From Plasmodium coatneyi (Eukaryota; Apicomplexa; Aconoidasida; Haemosporida; Plasmodiidae), in assembly GCF_001680005.1 (NCBI RefSeq), contig NC_033563.1, positions 434,001 to 498,000 of the forward strand: a DNA stretch of 64,000 nucleotides, in the 5' to 3' direction. Shown here piece by piece: positions 30,423 to 41,860 of this stretch (the stretch's first letter is position 1; every line of letters starts with the position of its first letter). Made by a program: the position numbers and the translations under genes. The notes beneath the pieces are model-generated. The model had not been told where the DNA came from and made no database searches. It saw only the letters and a list, made by a program, of their open reading frames with translations.

Positions 30423-32426
30423 TTGGTGGAAAGTGGCCAACTTGTTATGACTGCGTGGTGGCTACATATGCATGCGTCTACTTCTTTGCAGGGTATCCCC
30501 TTTTTCCAGTCACCGCTACGTTACATTATATATTATATTCTCCGAACGGTGCAACATAGGACGCACACACGCAAAATGTATGCCCTGCGAAAAAAACGTG
30601 GATCGATCAACCACCACACCCCTTTCTCTTTCCTAACATTGTGGCGTACTTTAATTTTTACCTGATTGGTAATAAGCATGTTTTGTACAAACCCAACCGG
30701 GTGGACTTTTTTTCCTTTTTTAACCGTTTTATATGCCTGAACTTTTTTCACCTACTCACTGTGGGAACAATTCAATTTGGGTAACTTTGCCGTTTGTCGT
30801 TTGAGGGAGCAAAATTATGTGTGCACTTTTTTCGTGGCATACTTATGCAATAAAGGTAGGGAAAGCCTTTTCTGCAAAAAAATGCGCGGGGTGTTGTTCC
30901 TCCCAGCGATGCGCTTTCCCCTAATAAAGTAGCCAAATTTTTTTTTTTTTTTTTTTTTTTTTAACCTGACTTGTTCAGGCGATTTAATCATATTTTGCGT
31001 AACCCGTGGGGATAAACACAAAAAGATACATAGAGAGGTACATATCATGCTGCTTCCTCTTTGCAGCGACGGTATGCTCCTTTTTCCTTCACGTTCGAAA
31101 GTTCCAAAGTGAGTTGATGCATTAATATACCCCCGAATGTTCATTTTTGCATACCCGTCGGTAGAGTATAGAAAAAAAAAAAAAAAAGCGCTTTACAATT
31201 TTTGCGCACCTCGTTTTATTGCTACAATTTTTGGAGGCATCCCCCTCACTGCACTTTGAACACTGCGATTGGTAGCGATTAGGAAAAAAAAGAAAAAAAA
31301 AATTGTATACCCATCTCTTTTTCTTCTTAATTTGTTTAAGCTCCCCTTTTTCTTGTTCACGGGTACGCAGGGGTGGAACTGAAGTGGGATCCGTTTTTTT
31401 TTTTTTTTATTTTGCCATTTTACGGGAACATGATGCATGCATAACTATACGTATGTACGTTGTGAATATGGCGGGCTGAGGTGCTTTTTACGCTTTCTGT
31501 GCTTCTTGTGTATGCCGTAGGTTCATACCGTGGAAAGGGGACCTTACTTCGCCGTTCATCCGAAGGGGCAAAAGTAAAGGGTACCCGAAGAGCTGTCAAT
31601 TGGGGTGCGTACCAGTTACGGGCAGCTACTGAGCAGATTTTCATATGCGCGCATCGATACGCTAAGGATGCGTTTCCCCCAGTTCAGGCAAATCCCCCTT
31701 ACGCTTAGTACGCATTTCATATGGTGGCTTCTGCTCTGTTAACTTTTTTTTTTTTCTTTTTTATACCACGTGCAGCAAACGTTGAACGCTTCTTTCCCAA
31801 CTTTTCAAAAAAAAAAAAAAAAAAAACTGTGCAATTTTTACCTAACAAAATTATTAAAGTAACCTTTTTCTGCTCATCGGAAGGTTTCCCCATTACAAGC
31901 ATTTTTTTTTTTTTTTTCTTCATTTTCCACCACTTCATCCAACAGCAATAGCTGCAGAGATAGAGAGGAAACCAATTTGTGTTTTCGCCTGTTGCTTTAT
32001 TTTACGGCATTTTTCATCAAACTTTGTTGCGCCATTTTTTCCGCGCCCCCTTGGGAAAAAAAAACTTAACTGTAACTGCAAAAAGGTAAGCAGAGATAAA
32101 ATGCGCCTAGCACGTGGCATACAAAAGCGTATGCCCGAATTCGTTTGTGAGTTCGTGAGAATGCGCGCAGATTGGCATCAAACGGATTAGCGTAAATGAA
32201 CAATCTGTATGAGTGAAGTGGAGAGAAGTACGCCTGTTGCATTTGGAACCTTCCCCACGTGACTGTACTACTTACTGCGCCGAGGAATGGGCCCCTCCCC
32301 CCGCATAAAGGGGTGATCTTGGGGGCTCCCTATATCGTCTCCATATATGCGCGCCTCAGTGCGATCTATTAATGACCGGTTAGCACATTTAATCCCTCCC
32401 CCCCTGACGCAGCTTGTTTTATCAAA
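30423..32426. other. Intergenic region, asparagine synthetase to P2
   Basis: About 2 kb. GCCTGAAC motifs occur in either orientation at 30735-30742, 30973-30980 and 31682-31689. The second lies just after a T tract (30939-30962) preceded by TAGCCAAA. Other tracts are at 31170-31185, 31395-31408, 31808-31826 and 31904-31918. The stretch 32270-32420 (C-rich, ending at the P2 start) is probably the P2 promoter and leader. No gene is supported. Confidence 0.55.
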
Positions 32427-32762
32427 ATGGCTATGAAATACGTAGCGGCATACCTTATGTGTGTTTTGGGAGGCAATGAAAACCCAACTGCAAAGGAAGT
32501 GAAGAAGGTCCTGGATGCAGTCAACGCAGGAGTAGAAGATGATGTACTAACAAATCTTATGGACTCACTAAATGGAAAATGTTACCATGAGTTAATTTCT
32601 GAGGGAATGAAAAAGTTACAAAATATTGGTGGTGGTGGAGGAGGAGCCGCCGCCGTGGCAGCAGCTGATACCGCAGATGTGAAGGCTGAGGAGAAGAAGG
32701 AAGAAAAGAAGGAAGAGGAAGAAGAAGAGGAAGATGACCTAGGATTTTCGCTCTTTGGTTAA
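32427..32762 (+). CDS. RPLP2: 60S acidic ribosomal stalk protein P2
   Basis: Intronless 111-residue protein, the usual P2 length. P2 pairs with P1 on P0 to form the ribosomal stalk that recruits translation factors. The N-terminus MAMKYVAAYLMCVLGGN is the conserved P2 dimerisation helix, followed by GKCYHELISEGMKKLQNIGGG. A Gly/Ala hinge leads to a Lys/Glu-rich segment and the C-terminal EDDLGFSLFG, the variant of the eukaryotic DDMGFGLFD peptide. In P. falciparum P2 has also been reported on the infected red-cell surface. Identity is clear. The C-terminal change is noted as a finding. Confidence 0.97.
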   Translation: MAMKYVAAYLMCVLGGNENPTAKEVKKVLDAVNAGVEDDVLTNLMDSLNGKCYHELISEGMKKLQNIGGGGGGAAAVAAADTADVKAEEKKEEKKEEEEEEEDDLGFSLFG

Positions 32763-33464
32763 ACATTCAGCGCATTGTCGGTTGAGCGTGTTTTATGTGT
32801 GTATGTGTAAGGTAGGAGTAGAGAATGTAAGCGTCTCTCTCCTTCCAGATATCATACAACGTGAACTGGCAACCGGAGTAAACCCCCTCTTTAGCCGTTT
32901 CATGCGCGTGGATATATAACTTAGCCTTTCATTCTATTGCACAGCATTTTATGGTATTCCCCCATCGCGTTTTATTTTATCGTCTTTTGCTGTGGGCATT
33001 GTGCGTGTTCTTTCTGTTTTTCCTGCGTTGCTTCTTTATATCCTTTTTACCCCCTTTATATCTTTCCTTTCCTTTTTTTTTTTTTTTTTTTTCTCTACCA
33101 TTCTCCTTCTGCCAATCCTGTGGCTAGACAACCCTTCCATGCCTACTTTGCTGCACATTCTCAAATGCATGTGTGTCCACGCCCACGCGCATAAGTCGTA
33201 ATTTTTTTTCCATCTGAAAGGACAACTCGAAAAAAAAAAAAAAAAAAAGAATTTTCAACCATATTATGCTTTAAAAATGGCTGGTAAACATGAAAAAGCG
33301 AACGGAATGGGCAGAGAGGATCATCCGGATGAACTAATGCGGGAAAACTCCTCCTGGGGAAGTGAAGAACAACTGGTCAGCATTTCGCTCATGGAAGAGG
33401 TGCACCCCCTTCCCGACCGTTCATACTGCGTGTGATCGTGCGAATCAGGAATTTGCTGCCCTAG
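32763..33464. other. Intergenic region, P2 to SBP2-like gene
   Basis: About 0.7 kb. It has a T tract at 33076-33093, an A tract at 33230-33248, and a 52-codon ORF at 33277-33435 listed separately. P2 and the SBP2-like gene converge here, so it should hold both 3' UTRs. Confidence 0.5.
33277..33435 (+). CDS. Candidate small ORF of 52 residues
   Basis: ATG at 33277, preceded by AAAA, opens a short hydrophilic frame (MAGKHEKANGMGREDHPDEL, then ENSSWGSEEQLVSISLMEEV) ending in TGA at 33433-33435. The residue mix is protein-like rather than random. A possible donor (gtcagc) lies inside, so it could be a first exon. No family is recognised and the convergent 3' position argues for caution. Confidence 0.3.
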   Translation: MAGKHEKANGMGREDHPDELMRENSSWGSEEQLVSISLMEEVHPLPDRSYCV

Positions 33465-34851
33465 TCAGGGCGCATTCAGAGTGGTACAAACGGACGTGTC
33501 ATGCGTGCTAATTGGCGCATGCCGCCTGAGAGAATTTGCCAACCACACAATCTCGTTGCACTCCCTTATAAAGGAGTCGTTGTCTACAATGCATATGACG
33601 CTCTGCCTGGATTTCTTAATGCACTTCCCCAACAAGTTCTTGCTTAAGGCATAGACCAAGGGTATGCCCTTCTCTCGACACTTGCAAATGATCTTACTAA
33701 CCTGCTCGTCGAACACCCCATTCGTCATCGGTTCAATGTTCGGTGCGAGGAGAACCAACTTGGGGTTGTCTATACAGACGTGCTTGTAGCATTCACGCAA
33801 CCCCAAGTAGTACCTTTTCTTTTTTTTTTTCATTAAATAGAGTTTCTCCTGCGATTTGGAAATTTTCTCCAGAAACGATTTAACCAGATTGTTCAGCTCC
33901 TCTGTTATTACCTGATCTACGTACTCGTTAATGTAAGTTTTTTTTTCCACCCTGGTTGTTTGTATGTAGTTTATAATTTTTTCGCTTCTGAGGATGCACT
34001 CCTTTATTTGTTCCCTGTTGGGGAGGTTTCCCTCATCATGGGTTGGCACAGTAGGGTGGGCCATTACTGCGCCTTTCCCAGCAGATTCAGTGGGTTCACT
34101 TTTCAGTACACCCCCTTTTGGGAATTTTCCCCCCCACAGGAGAAGGAACCTCTTCACTCGGGCGACTTCTTCACCTATTTGTGGTGCACCATTTGTTGTG
34201 CCATTTGGAGCTTCTTCTAAATGGTGCCTATCGGGTGAATCACGTTTCGTGTGTTGCTCCTCTTTCAGTTGGCCCCACCTACAGTTAGCATGGTCGGTGG
34301 GTACCATACCCCTCCTCCACTTCACTTTTCGCGAGATAAACTTTATGTAGCCTACTCCACCACATTTTGGTGATCCCTCCATTTGGGGAAGCGTTGTTTT
34401 GGATTCCCCCCATAAGGCATTGTAGACACTTTGCTTTGCTTCCTTCTCGAGCAGGATAAGCTTCTTCCGTTTGGTTTTTTTTTTTTTGTCGAAACTTTTT
34501 AGGTAAAAAGTATACATTGCCTTTTTCCCTTTCTGTCTGAATCATGTTATTCATCTTTCGGAGCATCTTTTTCTTTTTTTCGAATTCATTTTTTTTTTTT
34601 CTTTTTTGGCTAATGAGCATATTCATTTGTTTTCTTTTTTTTTGTTCCTTCCTTTTTTTTTTATCACTCGTGAAGGTGATTCTTACAACTCTGTCTCCGA
34701 TCTGGGTGTGCCTCTGTTTGGTGGTGTCCGTTTGGTTCATTTGGGTTTCCATTTTTTTGCGTCCTACTTTTTTTTTCGGAGGGGGGTCCATCGGTTCCCC
34801 AGGCGGGATGCTTCTCCCCAAGTGGGGAATCCTCTCATTGTGAGGATTCAT
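33465..34851 (-). CDS. SBP2: SECIS-binding protein 2-like protein (L7Ae domain), frame-broken
   Basis: Two overlapping minus-strand frames make one likely gene of about 461 residues. The 5' part starts at the ATG at 34851 and is strongly basic. The 3' part runs in another frame to 33465. They meet at a 12-A run (T run 34475-34486 on the plus strand), where one extra base would explain the shift. The C-terminus has an L7Ae/Gadd45 RNA-binding domain: RYYLGLRECYKHVCIDN, LVLLAPNIEPM, GIPLVYALSKNLLGKCIKKS. This closely resembles human SBP2 (LGLREV.KH, VIISPNCE, PFVFALNRKALG). SBP2 binds SECIS elements in selenoprotein mRNAs so that UGA is read as selenocysteine, and Plasmodium has selenoproteins. 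Alternatives are another L7Ae protein, or a true start at the ATG 34517. Confidence 0.78.
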
Positions 34852-35471
34852 CTGGACTGCGGGTCATTTCATCTTTCCGTTTTTCTTCCCTTGGGGGGGT
34901 TTCGCTTTTGCTCAGGAAAAGGGACAAGAAAATCACAAACATCATGGGGGAGAACCTATGCTGTCCCTACAACTATGCTATCAAAACAGACAGGAGGGAG
35001 GGTGTCGACTCCTGCCAATTCACGCATTATTTCATGTCACCCCTAATCCGTTGGCTTCCCCGCGTGGTTACCCCTATTGTGTTTTCTTCGTGCCAGTACA
35101 TGTTACCTTTTTTGCGCTTCCACAGGGGGGTGATCATCATCTCACTTGGTCCTTACCCCGGCGGAGGTAGTTGCAGCGGCAGCGGCACACAAAGAGCAGC
35201 GAAAAGAAATTCCCCTTTTTTAACGCGGAGGCTCCGTATACCGCGTGGTAGTGCAGAAAAGGACCATTTGGGGAGCGACGGAATTTTTTTTTTTTTTCTC
35301 GAATTTGACTGCATAGATAGTTGCCTTCACTGTGCATAGGAATATGTCCCCCCGGTACACGAAAAAAAAAAAAAAAAAAAAAAAAGTGAAGCCCCCATTG
35401 GATGCGCTATGCTCCGCAATGTACGGTAGAGTTTTCCCTCCGCTTAATGGCATGATCACCCCCTTTAAAGG
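34852..35471. promoter_or_regulatory. Divergent intergenic region between SBP2-like gene and YTH2
   Basis: About 620 bases that must hold both promoters. It contains a T tract at 35285-35297 and an A tract at 35361-35385. A 143-codon plus-strand open frame (34908-35339) lacks protein features and ends in the T tract. No specific promoter element is visible. Confidence 0.5.
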
Positions 35472-36655
35472 ATGAACCCTGGAAGTTTCTTCCCCGCGGC
35501 GCCGCCGCCCCCTCCTCCCCTGCCATTCCAGGGCATCAATAGTTTATGTAAGTGATGTGAATGAGAATGTGCAAAAAGGGTTGGACTTCTGTGCCATGTA
35601 CCCAAGCGAGCGTTGCGTCTGCTCTGCCATTGCCCCCACTAGCAACTCACCGGACAAATTTGTTCTGCTTTCCCTGTGTTATACTCCCCATGTCCTATAC
35701 GACGCGCCTATTCAGCTCTCCTTTTTTTTTCTCATTTCCCCCTCCCCTTCCAGACACAAGTGCGAGGACCAAATTCTTTTTAATTAAAAGCTCGTCAGAC
35801 AAAAACATCTCCATTTCGCTAAACTTTAACATTTGGGCTACCACTCCAAAAAATGAACATAAGTTTGTTTCCGCGTTTACGGTGAGTTCCTAACAGCACA
35901 GAAGAGGACAAATGACCCACCTGGGGGGGAAGTGCACCAGAGCGGCTAGTGGATCCCAAGGCGATCCCACCACTCCACCGACTGATTCCCCCCCGTCACC
36001 CCTGCTAATGGAGAAAATACCTTCAAAATGGCTCATCTGTTGTGCCCTCCTTTTTGCCCATTAATTTTTCCTTTTTCCCCCGTCCTTCAGGAAAACGACT
36101 TCGTGATACTGATCTTCTCCGTCAATGGGAGCTCCAAGTTTTGCGGCTACGCCGTCATGCGATCGATGTAATGTTTCCTCGGGGAGACCGACCAGACGAA
36201 CTCACCCACCACGCATGTACACCCTTATTGTGCATTCTTACACACTTGCTTGTACTTCTCCCTCCGTTTATCTTCCCCCAGGCCGGGCGAATCCCAAAAC
36301 AGCAATGTCTACTTCTACTATGATGACAAAATATTTCGAGGGCGGAACTTTGACATTCAGTGGATTCGAGTGTAAGGAGAGGACGGCAATCACCACTCAC
36401 AAATCGTCATCAAGATGGTCACCACTATCCCCCAACATACTTCAGAATAAACCACCACACGAAAGAACATCGCTCTGCTAATTGCGCGCTTCTCCTTCTC
36501 TCCCCCCTCGCAGCGTCGATGTGTCCTTTCAAGAAGTGTCTCACTTAAAAAACAGCTTGAACGAAAATAAGCCAATCAAAGTTGGACGTGATGGACAGGT
36601 GAGTTAAAAGTGGAACAGGAAATGTATGAACAGGCAAGGTGGACTAGCCAAAATG

Positions 36656-36689
<34 letters not shown>

Positions 36690-37377
36690 CACACAGGTCA
36701 GGTTGAAAATGCAGCCACTGTTCTGATAGTAACACCACACACAGGGGTGCATTTTCTTTTTCTCCTTTTTGTCCCACCTACAGGAAATTGAAAGAATGGC
36801 CGGCATAAAACTGTGCGAGGTGTTCGAAGCGAAATACCTGAGCATGGCTTCTTTCGAGTAAAACTAAAAAATCCGTTACGCGCTCGAGGGGAGTCACCAC
36901 CCCCTCACTGTGGCACCCGTCAGTTCGTCTATATCTGCCCCTCTACATGGTTTCCCCCATTTTCATTTTGTTAGGGACCAAGGTGTGCAAGAGGAGATAC
37001 AATCAAATCAGGCAAACCAGACGAACCAGACAAACCAGGCAAACCAAGCAAACCAAACAAATCAGTTGAAACCGTCCAAACAGACGAGTAGCACAACGTA
37101 CGAGACAAGCACGAACCTCCTACCGAGCAGCCCGCGCGGGGCGGAGAAAAGGGACTGCGTGAAACTCTTCCCCCTGGGTAACACCTTAAATATGAACTAC
37201 AGCACCTTCAAAAGGATGTATGCAGAATCGCAGTTCAACTTGGTCAACATATACAACCCCGCACTGCACGTCTTCCCGATCGACCTCACCAACATGAGCT
37301 ACGACGAGTACATCGATTTGTACGAAACGACGCAGCAGGTGTGGGAGCGGAAGATGCTCCAGTTGCGGTTAGGCTAA
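35472..37377 (+). CDS. YTH2: YTH-domain m6A reader protein (YTH2)
   Basis: Seven exons join in phase: 35472-35547, 35754-35881, 36091-36167, 36282-36371, 36514-36598, 36784-36857, 36975-37377, giving 310 residues. A Pro-rich start (FFPAAPPPPPPLPF) precedes the YTH domain at about 31-170: TKFFLIKSSSDKNI, NIWATTP, FVILIFSVNGSSKFCGYA, FRGRNFDIQWIRVVDVSF, NENKPIKVGRDGQEI. YTH domains bind N6-methyladenosine in mRNA with an aromatic cage. Here the first Trp (NIWATT) is present, while later cage positions look changed. The last exon has an Asn/Gln tandem run (NQTNQANQ) and a conserved-looking tail (NPALHVFPIDLTNMSYDEYI). Plasmodium has two YTH proteins as I recall; this one lacks the CPSF30-type zinc fingers, fitting YTH2. 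Confidence 0.92.
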
Positions 37378-37509
37378 CAATCTGGTTGGAATGTTAAGTA
37401 GCTAGCCAGTTTAGTTGGGCCACCAAACCGAGTGAACGTACATCTGTGTATACACAAAAACGCCTGTTGCGCAAGTGACCCCCCTTTTTTTTTTTTTTTT
37501 TGTACCTTG

Positions 37510-40500
37510 CTACACTGCGCACCCTTTAACGGTCACATCGATTTGCTGATCACCACCCGCTCTCTGACGCACCAACCAGTGGTAGCACTCCTCCTCCACC
37601 TGAACCACCTTCGAATCCATATGGCTAAACAAGCTATCCTGCAAACAACGTACAAAGGTATCACAAAAAAGAGACTTCTCTCCATCCAGGAGGAATAGAT
37701 TCATGGAGGGTATATAAACGTCGAATGTGAAGGGACTGTCTACCAGGTGCACTTCTTCCTCAAAGGGGATCTTCTGATCTTGCAAATATTTCACGATCTT
37801 TTGCGTCCATATGTTATCACCATAAGGGGAGAATTGGATACTCCTACTCCTTTGTCTCTCCTTCCTCATTTGGGCAATCGTTCGCGTATATAAAAGGGTG
37901 ATCTGCCTATACTTGGAGCAAAGCAGGTCGAATGAAAACAACCCTTGAATTCTAACCATATAAATAAGTTGCACCAGGAGGAGACGCCAAAAGGGGGGAA
38001 TATCTGCACCGTTCGTTAATGCGCTGTCTATCTGATTCAACACGGGGGCTACGTCTTCCGGTAAAAGTTTCTTCACCGAAACGGTCAGAAGGAGGAGGTA
38101 GCTGATGGGGACGGTTACCAAGTTAGACTGACCACTAGGGTTGAAGTTGACCTGGTCACTCAATAGGCATTCCATGTGTAAGCAAGCGTTCCAAGACGTC
38201 TGAATGCTCTTCAGTAACATTCCTACTTGCTCACAGGGGCCGTACTTATGGACCCCCCTGGCGAGTCGCAACAGGTCTTGTGCAGAGCATCCCTCCCCCC
38301 TCTTGGATACAAAACCTGCGTAACATAGGTAGTCCTCTCTTGTGGGAAAAGGGTCCTCCAAAGAATCATCACTAAATTTGGCCCTACTTAACATGTTAAG
38401 GTAAAAAAATTCATACCTTCTAACCACCTCTGCAGATTGGATTTCCATTTTTTGACTCTCCCCATTTTCGCTAAATAAACTTCTAATTCGTGCAAAGTCG
38501 TTAAAATGGATTGTGCTAATGTGATGGTCGCTTGTTCCTTTGGCTGATACTTCCTTTGAGTTGGTACCTTCCGTGGGGTTCCTAATCAGTGCGTACTTTA
38601 CATTTGCGTCTTTTCCTTTCCATTTTAGGTAGTCGTTTAGGGACGGCAGGAAGGTGCTTCTGAACAGGTCGATTATGTCCTCCTGCTGGAGGTGGCAAAA
38701 GGTTAGGTTGATCAGGCAGTCCACGTTGGGTCCTTCACTCGCCTCATTCACGTTTATCTCATTTTTTGTTTCTCCCCCCTGCACGCGTAGGCCCCTTCGG
38801 ATGGCCCCCATTACCTCCTCCCTGCAAATGCCCACGATCTGCTGTCTGCGCTTTTCGAACGCATCTTCCGATGAGAGGTACTCCGCCACAGCGTCATCCG
38901 CAGTGCCTCCTTGATTACCTTCCCGAACGCACCTCCTGTCATGCACACTTATCTGACTGTACTTAAAACTTTTAAACATTTGATAAAAAAAAAAATGGTG
39001 ATATGTACTGAGGGGCCATGAATTCTCCTCAAATAATCTGAAGAAGAAATGTATAAAGTGGGAACCCTTCAGTTCGAAGTAGAGGAAGTTATCGATAAGG
39101 GTGAGTAGGAGCAAATCCCCGAAGCGCTTCACGGCGGCGTACTCCTCTGGGTGCTTCTTCGCGTAGGTTCGGAGGACTCGACTGGGGGTGACGAACATTC
39201 CCTCTGTGAAGGAGCGAACAGACAATGCACTGCCAAATGGGAACTCCTCCTCATAGGGACTACTACCATTGCTTCTACTTTGATTACTTTCGTGTTCCCC
39301 TTTCTTCTCCGAACCGTACAACATTTTTGCTGCGCCATCGCTAACACAGTTATTAACGCAGTCGAAAATGTGAAGCGGGGTGTCCCCTCTCCTCATGGAT
39401 GAGAAAAACTTGCCCACAAAGAGTAGGAACAGTTTAGCTAGCTGCTTGTTCATCATGAGGATAATGTTAAGATCGAAGTACTTGTCGTAGCGGAGCTTCC
39501 CCCCCAGGTGCATCTTCTCGATCACGGTTCGGTACAGCATGTACTCGCAAATGGGGTGGTACTCACTGGCTAGTTTGATGTTGTTGTATGGTTTACCCCC
39601 TCGTTTTATGTAGTCCAAACGGGGTGCGCTCAAATGGAAGAGGCCGTCCATTCTGTCTCCTCCGTCAGTTTGTCCAATTTGGTCATCACGATTGTCTGTT
39701 GCACAGATAGGCGAAAAGAAGGAACGCATTTTTTTCCTCACTTCGTCGTAGGCAAGGGTGGGTCCCCCCAAAGGTGGGGAAACCCCATCATGCCAAGCGT
39801 CTCTTCTCCCCGAATGCGGATTATTCATCCCATTTTTGTGAAAATTATATTGCCTCAGTGTGTGCAAAACCATAACGATATCGCTAAACGATCCATTCAC
39901 GCCAACTTTTACAAAAATATTTTTTATCAACACATCGAAACCGTTAATGAGGGACTTATCTTCCTTTAAAAAGTAAAACAGTTTGGCTAGAATTTTTTTC
40001 AAAATTTTCACATTAAAAGAGTTCAAATTTTGCCTGTACATGTTCAGAATATATTTTTGCACAAAAGGACTTTTGCAAAAAATATCTGTGTAGTAGGTCA
40101 TTTTATCGGCGATGAGAAAATTGTCCAATGACTTCATCTGAATAATTGAGTAATGTTTGAAAAATATTTGTAGTACACTGGTGACAGAAGGATGATCTCC
40201 TATTTGCAACAATTTGACCTGCTTCAGGTAGGTGAAAAACTCTTCCTCGTTTAGCACCTTCACTTTGCTTTTCATTTTTCCCATCATGAAGTGTATGAAG
40301 TTGTCCCTGAACATGCTGCTTAGGAAGTTGTTCCAGAGGGTGTCCGTTCCCAAAGGTTCCTTATAGATCAGCACCCGCTTCATCACTTCGTTCGTGCAGG
40401 CTCTGTAGATGTCTCTGTAGAGCAGCAAATCTCTCTCCGTTACTGGGGTGACATCATCCACTTGGGCGCTGTTCATGAGACGTGTGTCCAGGATAGGAGG

Positions 40501-41860
40501 GTCGTCCCTTTCCCAGGTGGGTCCTTCATCCACATCCTCCCCAACATGGAACGTCTTTCCTCCCTCTCCCAACAGGGGGTTGCTCCTACATAAGGAGTTG
40601 CTTTCGGATTGACTACGCAAAGCAGGAGAGGGAGAATATGTACTATCCGTCCTCCCCGCATTTATTACAATGTCGTCGAAGGTACTAAACACGTGGTGCT
40701 CCTTCTCGTTTTTATTTATCCTAAGTAGGTTGCCGAGGAAGATATCTAACTCGTTTTCTACTTTCTTCTGCACCTCCTTTTTGCGTTCATATGGGGAGTA
40801 ACCCCCAATGTCGTGTGTACCCTCCTGGGGGGAGATTTCCCCTTGTCTAACAAATACCCTACTGGAATGATCTCCCCTATGCCGGATAGCGCCGCGCAGA
40901 TACAACCGCTTCAAGTAGAGGTTCACGTACCTAATGAGGAGCATCATTTGTTCCACATTCATCCGGTGCTTCTTCATTTCGATACACTTGTGCATTCTCC
41001 TAAAGGAGTGTTCCATTTGGGCATAGAATAGGTGAAAGTAGAGGAGGTACTTTAAATGGTTAAGGGGGTCCCGCTTCGTATTGTAGATATACTTATCGCA
41101 TAGGAGAACCACCTCTTTGTAATTCTGTTTGGTCTTCCCCAAGTGGTACAGAACATACAACATTTTTATCACATCGCCCATGTCTTCATTCACTTTTGCG
41201 TCACATTCTTGGAACATTTCTGCTTCACATTTGGCTAGCTTGCGCTTCACTTGGTCCAGCAGCCGGTTCGCTTCGTCATCTAGCCCTGCCAAGGGTGCAA
41301 CATGCAAACAAAATACGAACAGTGAAAACATTGTCAAAACATAGTGGAAACTGCAACTCCGCTTGGCAACCAGGGTTGAAGTGATGAACACTTACCGATG
41401 TAGAAGAGGAACACAATTTGCCTGCACAGCAGAGACGGATAAACGAGCGAATTCCTACTCACAATACTTTTTAACTTAGCAAAGCATCTCTCCTGCTTCA
41501 GCGCAGTTAAGAAGTCTTCCCACACCACCGTCTCATTAAACCTAGACGGAATGGTGTGGTAAATATTCCTGAGTAACCCTAGGTATCTGTTTTTGCTCTT
41601 CGGATCGGCTGTACTTTCATGGTAGCTGCTGATGTAGCTTTTTACTTTTTTCAGTTTGCTCTCCGACGATTTGGCCACTAGGGAGTGCATCCCTCTGGTG
41701 ACCTGCAAAAGGGCAGATTGTTTAATAGTGTGGTTGGGCGGAAGGAAGAGATCAGATGACCCACATGTAGGGTGATAGCCGCACCGGTGCGAACCCCACG
41801 CCGAAGCGAAGAGACCCCCGCCTGATCTGTCCTCACCTTAATCCGCATTATTCCCTTCAT
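37510..41860 (-). CDS. RAP-domain-like protein, probably organellar
   Basis: Three minus-strand exons: 41837-41860, 41396-41702 and 37510-41285, in phase, 1368 residues. The N-terminus (MKGIMRIKVTRGMHSLVAKS) is basic and acid-free, like a mitochondrial targeting sequence. Most of the protein is helical with Lys/Arg-rich segments and two low-complexity inserts. The last about 100 residues resemble a RAP domain: a helix (IWTQKIVKYLQDQKIPFEEE), FTFDVYIPSMNLFLLDGE in place of the usual D(I/V)xLPxxxIxxEVDG, then a helix and KVVQVEEECYHWL. RAP proteins bind organellar RNA and are expanded in Apicomplexa. The domain call is by eye and the core Asp-Gly is kept as DGE. A single-exon call starting at 41391 would give a false N-terminus made of intron. 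Confidence 0.75.

Noticed and set aside
34908..35339. 143-codon plus-strand frame upstream of YTH2
   Set aside because: No family features, runs into a T tract, and YTH2 already has a good start at 35472. An unknown upstream exon cannot be fully excluded.
41286..41391. N-terminal start of the RAP-like gene at 41391
   Set aside because: This stretch is an intron (gtaagt to ttggcag) and the true start is two exons upstream at 41860.
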